Source of the DNA: Chromera velia
Taxonomy: Eukaryota; Sar; Chromeraceae
Assembly (NCBI GenBank): GCA_018398765.1
Contig: JAHBMJ010000388.1
Coordinates: 69,912-88,442, forward strand
Length of the DNA stretch: 18,531 nt
Reading direction: 5' to 3'
In this document: positions 8,604 to 16,761 of the stretch, piece after piece
Layout of the letters: every line of letters begins with the position of its first letter
How positions within the stretch are numbered: position 1 is the first letter of the stretch
Position numbers and translations under genes: made by a program
Notes under the pieces: generated by a model
The model's database searches: none
What the model was told of the DNA's origin: nothing
Seen by the model: the letters and a program-made list of their open reading frames with translations, nothing else

Positions 8604-9248
8604 GGTTTCTGTCCCGTCTGTTTCATTCTTTACTCTTTTCAAAAAGTTGGCAGATCGCAGGTAGAAGTACACTTCTAGGTTGCACTCCTTTTTAGGCTTC
8701 TCTGTCCTCTCTTCTCCTTTCTTATTCTTTCTATTTTTTTTTTTTCTTCTTCTTCTTGGACTTCTTTTCGGAGTGTTCTTCAGACGGAGGAACCGGGCCA
8801 CTAGCCGGGCCATCCTCCTGGTCAAGTGGCTGAGGGGGAGACGGGGTGAGGTCAATGACAGCTGGAGATCCAAACCAGTCTGTGCCCGCTTTTTTGATGA
8901 GCAGCACGTCGGTGATCGGGTTTTCAGGAGCCTCCGGATCGGGTACCTGAGTGCCATAGCGCCAGACGGTTGGGGTAGGGAAGTTTGGGGAGGCCCATCT
9001 AACCACTTTCCCCCTCAGCTTTGGAGGAGCATCCTTATAGAGGACCTTTAATGTGAGGTACCTCCAATCTGAAAACAGTCTTCTATAATGGATTGTCCTC
9101 TCCCTCTTCTCTCTTATCTCTGTGTTAGTATATTTTTCTTTTATCGATTCTATCTTCGCTCTCGAAATCTCAACGGGAGGAAGACTGAGAAACAGAATCG
9201 ACGCGCTGGAGTCCCCCCTGACCGGCACCACCTGCACTGTCATCCCGC
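8604..9248 (-). CDS. Unrecognised protein, frame broken at an A homopolymer
   Basis: A good acceptor (TTTTTATACCCCACACAG) precedes 9248, and an ATG follows within six bases. The frame then runs about 169 codons. It has an N-terminal part of mixed character, a Trp/Tyr-containing middle, a Pro-rich acidic segment (about residues 135-155) and a Lys-rich end. It stops at TAG (8733-8731) just after twelve A residues. Removing one A from that run would continue in the neighbouring frame for a further 44 or so codons to TAG at 8604, a continuation that also looks protein-like (NLEVYFYLRSANFL). This suggests a homopolymer error, a real pseudogene frameshift or slippage. I recognise no domain. The plus-strand ORF at 8680-9051 is taken as its shadow. 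Confidence 0.35.
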
Positions 9249-9415
9249 CTGTGTGGGGTATAAAAATCAAAGAACATGACATAAGGATACAGTTAGATAC
9301 ACTTTGCAAACGGAATAATTGATAATCTAATTAATCGGAGAGACGGCAATAACTGAAAGCCTGATTGAACATGCACCCAGTCGACGGTTAAAATCAAACT
9401 ATACACAACAATTCA

Positions 9416-9663
9416 CTTTCCTACGCGGCCCATCCACTCTGGAAAAATTGGTAAGGGGTCTTCAGCTCGGGAATATTTGGTATTGAAGACTAGAGAAAAT
9501 TAGCCTTCGATGGGTCAGATGTTTTGATTTCAGCAGTGTTTTTTGCCTTATTTGAGCCTTTGTGGGAAAGTTTGACAAGGGGGGGGCAAAAAAGGGAAAA
9601 TTTGGCAGGAGTTTTAAAGTTCTGGTACCAAAAATTCCCGAGTGGATGGGCCGCGCTTTCCTA
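9416..9663. mobile_element. Small TIR element with 8-bp target-site duplication
   Basis: The direct repeats CTTTCCTA at 9416-9423 and 9656-9663 bracket a 232-bp element (9424-9655). Its ends are perfect 16-bp inverted repeats, CGCGGCCCATCCACTC. With four mismatches the inverted similarity extends to about 31 bases (ending TTGGTA). The subterminal motif CTCGGGAATATTTGGTA (9467-9483) repeats the inner part of the terminus. It lacks coding capacity for a transposase. An 8-bp duplication is typical of hAT and P superfamilies, but the ends do not start with the usual hAT CAG/TAG, so I leave the superfamily open. Confidence 0.85.
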
Positions 9664-10052
9664 TTTGAAGGGGACTCGGCCATCGAACAAAGGAGTCCTG
9701 TTGTACTAGAAAAGCATGGAGAAAGGTCTCCTTGTTAACATCAGAAGATGAAGAACTACGAAGAACGGTCTTATCAGGAAGTATCAGAAAGTCAGTTTAT
9801 ATACGAAGTGCTCTAAAGTGCTCTCCCGTGGATGTATTTCCTATCGATTAATGCGGCAAAAACTTTTAGTTGGTCCTAAGTTAGATGGTGTGAGTGAGCT
9901 GGGCACCGAAGAAGGGACTTCCAACAGGCTCTGGAGGGCTGAAATCAATAAACTTGGATCTGATTCTGGGAGGGGCAGCATGCCCGTTGTTTGGTAATTA
10001 AATGGTAATTAAGTGTCCCCCATATGCCCATGTATCCTCCATATGCCCCGCG
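9664..10052. other. Unassigned sequence between the TIR element and the hairpin cluster
   Basis: Mixed composition, no gene recognised. A short tandem AGTGCTCTAAAGTGCTCT occurs near 9807-9824. GC content rises sharply after about 10020. Confidence 0.3.
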
Positions 10053-10467
10053 GCCCCGCTTCGCTTTCCAAAGCCATATATGGCCCCAGAAAGCGAAGCG
10101 GGGGGCACTTACAAAACAGAAATACCCCAGCCCACGTGCATGTACGTACACTGTCTTTCGGCAAAAACCCGGCCCCGAAAGGCTAAATGTGCGCCAATTA
10201 TGCGTATGTCAGATCTTTCGCCAAAAAAAGGCCCCGGAAAGATCCCGCCCCAAATGGTCTAGAAAAGCGTGCATGAACCCGCGTCGTCATGCATGCGTGC
10301 GTCAGTGGCCCCGGAAAAAGATAGGCTGCATCCCCAGGCTTTTTTCCTGGGGGAGGGGGGGTTCTGCGGCTTTTCCCGCGGGGGTGGGTGGGTCGGCGCG
10401 ACCGCCCGCTCGGCTGGCCGGCGTGCGTCAATCGTGAAGTTCTCATTTTTCTTGCTTTCCGGGGCTG
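10053..10467. repeat. GC-rich hairpin cluster with GGCCCC motif
   Basis: Several perfect stems follow one another: a 15-bp stem at 10054-10068/10089-10103 whose loop holds GCCATATATGGC; CTTTCGG/CCGAAAG at 10155-10161/10175-10181; GATCTTTC/GAAAGATC at 10212-10219/10237-10244; and CCCCAGG/CCTGGGG at 10332-10338/10346-10352. A GGCCCCGGAAAG-like core recurs near 10053, 10083, 10171, 10230 and 10308, and inverted near 10457. No protein is recognised in the frames across it. Confidence 0.65.
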
Positions 10468-10511
10468 TTCGCAAGCTTGCTTGCGTCAGATGGCCATATA
10501 TGCATAACGCT

Positions 10512-11240
10512 AGGCCATACCGATAATGAACACTAGCGTACATATTCCTACCACAGAGAGGTCCAAAAGGTTCAAATATCATGAAAGTCAAACAGTCAGA
10601 AACGGTTACAGTCTGTGTGGATGCACTGTCTCTGCATGCATGAACATACAGGGGAAAAACCCACCAAACACACAAACAGAGGCTCTGCCCGGCTTTTCAG
10701 AGTCGTGTGGGGGACTGCCTGCCTGCAGGGATATACATGCATGCATAGAGTTCAAAATGGCTCAGAGAGGAGTACCAGTCTGTGCATGCACAGCTGCTTT
10801 CATTGCCTACCTATCCCGTTCCTCACTGGACTGTAGCAGCTCGAGCCACAGATCTTTGCAGTTATGACTGAAAAAAATGATCCCCTATCTGGCTGTGTGG
10901 TATGAGTATGCAGTTAACAGAGGAGACGGACATGCTGCTCTAGCTCATCTAAATCTGTTTGTTTGAGTGTCTAACTGTTGATTTCTTGTGGTATGGACCC
11001 CATGTGTTCTCAACTACTCTTGTCACACTTTCATTTGCCATGGTGATTGATTGGTGCAAGAGAGAATACATACCCATATGAAGCATCGCTACTTTCAAAC
11101 AGAATACATGCAGACATACATACATGCAGATAGACCGTTCGATGCATCCAAGTCAAAAATTGATCAAAAGAGTTAGATAGCCCTAAAGAGCAGTGTTACG
11201 GTTGTCCCGTAGTGTTCATTCTCGGTATGGCTTCGCGGCC
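10512..11240. repeat. Module A, copy 1
   Basis: This is the first unit of the array. It holds the 113-codon plus-strand ORF (10526-10867), starting MNTSVHIPTTERSKRF. From 10587 to 10887 it is identical to copy 2, while both flanks carry different variants; its distal part has the CCCATATGAAG/CAGAATACATGC haplotype shared with copies 3 and 4. Confidence 0.9.
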
Positions 11241-11571
11241 TGAGTGGTTATTTCAGGAAATAGAAAAGGCATGACAAACCCATTAAAGGTAAACAAATAG
11301 AGCAGTGCTACTATCTCAAAAAGGGTTTCAAACAATTAGAAGGCTTGATAGTGTGAGTGAGAGAGAAGCGAAAGTGTCAGTCTCTTTAAGAGTGCTCTGC
11401 TGCAGGTGGAAAGGGGGGGGGGTCAACCGTACTGACAAGTTGCTGACCTCTTTCAATGAAGAAACAGGGAGGCCAGACAGTAAACACCTGCATTGAGGTA
11501 CAGTGCAGCAAATATGTGTAGATACACTCTGATGGCATGCAGGTCGCAGTCCTTCCCGAAATGACCCCTCA
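11241..11571. repeat. Module B, copy 1
   Basis: It is 331 bp, from TGAG to CTCA. The inverted ends share TGAG(T/G)GGTCATTTC, with one G/A difference before GGAA. It contains a ten-G run at 11413-11422. No gene is supported; minus-strand ORFs here are not conserved in length among copies. Confidence 0.88.
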
Positions 11572-11578
11572 CGACGCC

Positions 11579-12307
11579 AGGCCATACCGACAATGAACAC
11601 TAGCGTACATATTCCTACCACAGAGAGGTCTGAAAGGTTTAAATATCGTGAACGTCAAACAGTCAGAAACGGTTACAGTCTGTGTGGATGCACTGTCTCT
11701 GCATGCATGAACATACAGGGGAAAAACCCACCAAACACACAAACAGAGGCTCTGCCCGGCTTTTCAGAGTCGTGTGGGGGACTGCCTGCCTGCAGGGATA
11801 TACATGCATGCATAGAGTTCAAAATGGCTCAGAGAGGAGTACCAGTCTGTGCATGCACAGCTGCTTTCATTGCCTACCTATCCCGTTCCTCACTGGACTG
11901 TAGCAGCTCGAGCCACAGATCTTTGCAGTTATGACTGAAAAAAATGATCCCCTACCTGGCTGTGTGGTGTGAGCATGCAGTTGACAGAGGAGACGGACAT
12001 GCTGCTCTGGCTCATCTAAATCTGTTTGTTTGAGTGTCTAACTGTTGACTTCTTGTGGTATGGACCCCATGTGTTCTGAAGTACTCTTGTCACACTTTCA
12101 TTTGCCATGGTGATTGATTGGTGCGAGAGAGAATACATACCCACACGAAGCATCGCTACTTTTAAACAGAACACATGCAGACATACATGCATGCAGATAG
12201 ACCGTTCGATGCATCCAAGTTAAAAATTGATCAAAAGAGTTAGATGGCCCCGAAGAGCAGTGTTATGGTTGTCCCGCAGTGTTCATTCTCGGTATGGCCT
12301 CGCGGCC
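11579..12307. repeat. Module A, copy 2
   Basis: The 113-codon ORF is intact (11593-11934). The distal part carries the CCCACACGAAG/CAGAACACATGC haplotype found in copies 5 and 6, unlike copies 1, 3 and 4, although its central 301 bases are identical to copy 1. Confidence 0.9.
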
Positions 12308-12632
12308 TGAGTGGTCATTTCAGGAAATAGAAAAGGCATGACAGAGCCATTAAAGGTAAACAAATAAAGCAGTGCCACTATCTCAAAAAGGGTTTCAAAC
12401 AATTAGAGGGCTTGATGGTGTGAGTGAGAAAGAAGCGAAAGTATCTTTAAGAGTGCTCTACTACAGGTGGAAAAGGGGGGGGGTCAACCGTACTGACAAG
12501 TTGCTGACCTCTTTCAATGAAGAAACAGGGAGGCCAGACAGCAAACACCTGCATTGAGGTACAGTGCAGCAAATATATGTAGATACGCTCTGATGGCATA
12601 CAGGTCGCAGTCCTTCCCGAAATGACCCCTCA
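12308..12632. repeat. Module B, copy 2
   Basis: It is 325 bp, with a nine-G run near 12475-12483. It lacks the TCAGTC-containing hexamer seen in copies 1 and 4 just after GAAAGTG, which accounts for its shorter length. Confidence 0.88.
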
Positions 12633-12639
12633 CGACGCC

Positions 12640-13368
12640 AGGCCATACCAACAACGAACACTAGCGTACATATTCTTACCACAGAGAGGTCCGAAAGGTT
12701 TAAATATCGTGAACGTCAAACAGTCAGAAACGGTTACAGTCTATGTGAATGCACTGTTTCTGCATGTATGAACATATAGGGGAAAAACCCACTATACATA
12801 TAAACAGAGGCTCCGCCCGGCTTTTCAGAGTCGTGTGGGGGACTGCCTGCCTGCAGGGATACACATGCATGCATAGAGTCCAAAATCGCTCAGAGAGGAG
12901 TACCAGTCTGTGCATGCACAGCTGCTTTCGTTACGTACCTATCCCGTTCCTCACTGGACTGTAGCAGCCCGAGCCACAGATCTTTACAGTTATGACTGAA
13001 AAAAATGATCCCCTATCTGGCTGTGTGGTGTGAGCATGCAGTTAACAGAGGAGACGGACATGCTGCTCTGGCTCATCTAAATCTGTTTGTTTGAGTGTCT
13101 AACTGTTGACTTCTTGTGGTATGGACCCCATGTGTTCTGAAGTACTCTTGTCACACTTTCATTTGCCATGGTGATTGATTGGTGCAAGAGAGAATACATA
13201 CCCATATGAAGCATCGCTACTTTCAAACAGAATACATGCAGACATACATACATGCAGATAGACCGTTCGATGCATCCAAGTCAAAAATTGATTAAAAGAG
13301 TTAGATGGCCCCAAAGAGCAGTGTTACGGTTGTCCCGCAGTGTTCATTCTCGGTATGGCCTCGCGGCC
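12640..13368. repeat. Module A, copy 3 (ORF broken)
   Basis: The start ATG of the A-module ORF is ACG here (12654) and a C-to-T change creates an in-frame TAG (AACATATAG near 12770), so the 113-codon frame is destroyed. The distal haplotype is as in copies 1 and 4. Confidence 0.9.
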
Positions 13369-13586
13369 TGAGTGGTCATTTCAGGAAATAGAAAAGGCAT
13401 GACAGAGCCATTAAAGGTAAACAAATAGAGCAGTGCCACTATCTCAAAAAGGGTTTCAAACAATTAGAGGGTTTCATGGTATGAGTGAGAGAGAAGCGAA
13501 AGTGTCTTTAAGAGTGCCCTNNNNNNNNNNNTGTAGATACGCTCTGATGGCATGCAGGTCGCAGTCCTTCCCGAAATGACCCCTCA
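13369..13586. repeat. Module B, copy 3, containing assembly gap
   Basis: Eleven N at 13521-13531 replace what in the other copies is about 118 bases that include the G homopolymer. The true length is therefore probably about 325 bp, and the gap size is a placeholder. Confidence 0.85.
13521..13531. other. Assembly gap (11 N)
   Basis: A run of N sits where neighbouring B modules carry 9-10 consecutive G. Failure to sequence or assemble the homopolymer, or a wrong join between near-identical repeats, is the likely cause. Confidence 0.95.
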
Positions 13587-13593
13587 CGACGCC

Positions 13594-14322
13594 AGGCCAT
13601 ACCGACAATGAACACTAGCGTACATATTCCTACCACAGAGAGGTCCGAAAGGTTTAAATATCGTGAACATCAAACAATCAGAAACGGTTACAGTCTGTGT
13701 GGATGCACTGTCTCTGCATGCATGAACATACAGGGGAAAAACCCACTAAACATACAAACAGAGGCTCCGCCTGGCTTTTCAGAGTCGTGTGGGGGACTGC
13801 CTGCCTGCAGGGATACACATGCATGCATAGAGTCCAAAATCGCTCAGAGAGGAGTACCAGTCTATGCATGCACAGCTGCTTTCGTTGCCTACCTATCCCG
13901 TTCCTCACTGGACTGTAGCAGCCCGAGCCACAGATCTTTGCAGTTATGACTGAAAAAAATGATCCCCTACCTGGCTGTGTAGTGTGAGCATGCAGTTGAC
14001 AGAGGAGACGGACATGCTGCTCTGGCTCATCTAAATCTGTTTGTTTGAGTGTCTAACTGTTGACTTCTTGTGGTATGGACCCCATGTGTTCTGAAGTACT
14101 CTTGTCACACTTTCATTTGCCATGGTGATTGATTGGTGCAAGAGAGAATACATACCCATATGAAGCATCGCTACTTTCAAACAGAATACATGCAGACATA
14201 CATACATGCAGATAGACCGTTCGATGCATCCAAGTCAAAAATTGATTAAAAGAGTTAGATAGCCCTGAAGAGCAGTCTTACGGTTGTCCCACAGTGTTCA
14301 TTCTTGGTATGGCCTCGCGGCC
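13594..14322. repeat. Module A, copy 4
   Basis: The 113-codon ORF is intact (13608-13949). Against copy 2 the ORF differs at 13 bases, 12 of them transitions; 11 change the residue and 2 are silent. Confidence 0.9.
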
Positions 14323-14653
14323 TGAGTGGTCATTTCAGGAAATAGAAAAGGCATGACAGACCCATTAAAGATAAACAAATAGAGCAGTGCCACTATCTTA
14401 AAAAGGGTTTCAAACAATTAGAAGGCTTGATGGTGTGAGTGAAAGAGAAGCAAAAGTGTCAGTCTCTTTAAGAGTGCTCTGTTGCAGGTAGAAAGGGGGG
14501 GGGGTCAACCGTACTGACAAGTTGCTGACCTCTTTCAATGAAGAAACAGGGAGGCTAGACAGCAAACACCTGCATTGAGGTACAGTGCAGCAAATATGTG
14601 TAGATACGCTCTGATGGCATGCAGGTCACAGTCCTTCCCGAAATGACCCCTCA
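14323..14653. repeat. Module B, copy 4
   Basis: It is 331 bp with a ten-G run (14495-14504). It is followed directly by another B through the spacer in CTCATGACGGCCTGAG instead of by an A module. Confidence 0.88.
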
Positions 14654-14661
14654 TGACGGCC

Positions 14662-14986
14662 TGAGTGGTCATTTCAGGAAATAGAAAAGGTATGACAGAG
14701 CCATTAAAGGTAAATAAATAGAGCAGTGCCACTATCTCAAAAAGGGTTTCAAACAATTAGAGGGCTTGATGGTGTGAGTGAGAGAGAAGCGAAAGTGTCT
14801 TTAAGAGTGCTCTGCTGTAGGTGGAAAGGGGGGGAAGTCAACCGTACTGACAAGTTGCTGACCTCTTTTAATGAAGAAACAGGGAGGCCAGACAGCAAAC
14901 ACCTGCATTGAGGTACAGTGCAGCAAATATATGTAGATACGCTCTGATGGCATGCAGGTCGCAGTCCTTCCCGAAATGACCCCTCA
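14662..14986. repeat. Module B, copy 5 (extra)
   Basis: This is the second member of the B-B pair. The G run is reduced to seven followed by AA. It lacks the TCTA insertion that marks copies 6-8. The junction to the next A is slightly shortened (GATGCCGCCATACC). Confidence 0.88.
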
Positions 14987-14993
14987 TGATGCC

Positions 14994-15720
14994 GCCATAC
15001 CAACAATGAACACTAGCGTACATATTCTTACCACAGAGAGGTCCAAAAGGTTTAAATATTGTGAACGTCAAACAGTTAGAAACGGTTACAGTCTGTGTGG
15101 ATGCACTGTTTCTGCATGTATGAACATACAGGGGAAAAACCCACTAAACATACAAACAGAGGCTCCGCCCGGCTTTTCAGAGTCGTATAGGGGACTGCCT
15201 GCCTGCAGGGATACACATGCATACATAGAGTCCAAAATCGCTCAGAGAGCAGTACCAGTCTGTGCATGCACAGCTGCTTTCGTTGCCTACCTATCCCATT
15301 CCTCACTGCACTGTAGCAACCCGAACCACAGATCTTTGCAGTTATGACTGAAAAAAATGGTCCCCTACCTAGCTGTGTGGTGTGAGCATGCAGTTGACAG
15401 AGGAGACGGACATGCTGCTCTGGCTCATCTAAATGTGTTTGTTTGAGTGTCTGACTGTTAACTTCTTGTGGTATGGACCCCATGTGTTCTGAAGTACTCT
15501 TGTCACACTTTCATTTGCTATGGTGATTGATTGGTGCGAGAGAGAATACATACCCACACGAAGCATCGCTACTTTCAAACAGAACACATGCAGACATATA
15601 TGTATGCAGATAGACCGTTCGATGCATCCAAGTCAAAAATTAATTAAAACAGTTAGATGGCCCCGAAGAGCAGTGTTGCGGTTGTCCCGCAGTGTTTATT
15701 CTCGGTATGGCCTCGCGGCC
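14994..15720. repeat. Module A, copy 5
   Basis: The 113-codon ORF is intact from the ATG at 15006, with several unique residues. The opposite strand is also open for 135 codons (15076-15483). The distal haplotype is CCCACACGAAG, as in copies 2 and 6. Confidence 0.9.
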
Positions 15721-16068
15721 TGAGTGGTCATTTCAAGAAATAGAAAAACCATGACAAGGCCATTAAAGGTAAACAAATAAAGCAGTGCCACTATCTTAAA
15801 AAGGGTTTCAAACAATTAGAAGGCTTGATGGTGTGAGTGAAAGAGAAGTGAAAGTGTCTGTAGGAGTGCTCTGCTGCACGTGGAAAGGGGGGGGGTCTAG
15901 GGGGGGGTCAACTATACTAATAAGTTCTAGGATAAGTTGCTGACCTCTTTCACTAAAGAAAGAGGGAGGCCAGATAGCAAACACCTGCATTGAGGTACAG
16001 TGCAGCAAATATGTGTAGATACGCTCTGATGGCATGCAGGTCGCAGTCTTTCCCGAAATGACCCCTCA
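15721..16068. repeat. Module B, copy 6
   Basis: The longest B (348 bp). The G run is duplicated as G9-TCTA-G8, and there is a further 12-base insertion creating AAGTTCTAGGATAAGTT. It is first in a row of three B modules. Confidence 0.88.
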
Positions 16069-16075
16069 CGAGGCC

Positions 16076-16411
16076 TGAGTGGTCATTTCAAGAAATAGAA
16101 AAGGCATGACAAAGCCATTAAAGGTAAACAAATAGAGCAGTGCCACTATCTTAAAGAGGGTTTCAAACAATTAGAAGGCTTGATGGTGTGAGTGAAAGAG
16201 AAGTGAAAGTGTTTGTAGGAGTGCTCTGCTGCACGTGGAAAGGGGGGGGGTCTAGGGGGGGGTCAACCGTACTGACAAGTTACTGACCTCTTTCAATGAA
16301 AAAACAGGGAGGCCAGGCAGCAAACACCTGCATTGAGGTACAGTGCAGCAAATATGTGTAGATACGCTCTGATGGCATGCAGGTCGCAGTCCTTTCCGAA
16401 ATGACCCCTCA
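16076..16411. repeat. Module B, copy 7 (extra)
   Basis: It carries the G9-TCTA-G8 marker and the GCACGTGG variant. It is joined to both neighbours through the identical spacer in CTCACGAGGCCTGAG. Confidence 0.88.
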
Positions 16412-16418
16412 CGAGGCC

Positions 16419-16754
16419 TGAGTGGTCATTTCAAGAAATAGAAAAGGCATGACAAAGCCATTAAAGGTAAATAAATAGAGCAGTGCCACTATCTTAAAAA
16501 GGGCTTCAAACAATTAGAAGGCTTGATGGTGTGAGTGAAAGAGAAGTGAAAGTATCTGTAGGAGTACTCTGCTGCACGTGGAAAGGGGAGGGGTCTAGGG
16601 GGGGGTTAACCGTACTGACAAGTTGCTGACTTCTTTTAATGAAGAAACAGGGAGGCCAGACAGCAAACACCTGCATTGAGGTACAGTGCAGCAAATATAT
16701 GTAGATATGCTCTGATGGCATGCAGGTCGCAGTCCTTTCTGAAATGACCCCTCA
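16419..16754. repeat. Module B, copy 8 (extra)
   Basis: It carries the same marker, with the first G run interrupted (GGGGAGGGG-TCTA-G8). It is followed by the last A module through the standard CGACGCCAGGCC junction. Confidence 0.88.
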
Positions 16755-16761
16755 CGACGCC

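Noticed and set aside
9462-9683. 73-codon minus-strand ORF across the TIR element
   Set aside because: It runs out of the transposon into flanking DNA through the terminal repeat and has no domain; it is fortuitous.
10332-10352. CCCCAGG-CTTTTTT-CCTGGGG hairpin as a bacterial-type terminator
   Set aside because: The T run is in the loop and not after the stem, and the window is eukaryotic. It is better grouped with the other GC-rich hairpins.
10615-10836. Second-frame ORF in A modules containing HTGEKP, like the linker between C2H2 zinc fingers
   Set aside because: The cysteine and histidine spacing of a C2H2 finger is absent, the frame overlaps the 113-codon frame, and copies vary freely. 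The match is to a six-residue string only.
11236-11256. tRNA box-A-like string GCGGCCTGAGTGGT at the A/B junction, and GGTTCAAAT (box-B-like) in A1
   Set aside because: The box-A match has an extra base, the box-B match is hundreds of bases away in another module and mutated in most copies, and no cloverleaf can be drawn.
11241-11571. B modules as LTRs (TG...CA ends) of a miniature retrotransposon with A as the internal part
   Set aside because: There is no primer-binding site starting TGG after B and no polypurine tract before the next B in either orientation. The ends also have long inverted repeats, which suit a TIR element better.
15076-15483. 135-codon minus-strand ORF in A copy 5, also open in copy 6
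   Set aside because: It is interrupted in copies 1-4, lies opposite the plus-strand ORF, and resembles nothing recognisable. Open frames on both strands are expected in a recently duplicated repeat.
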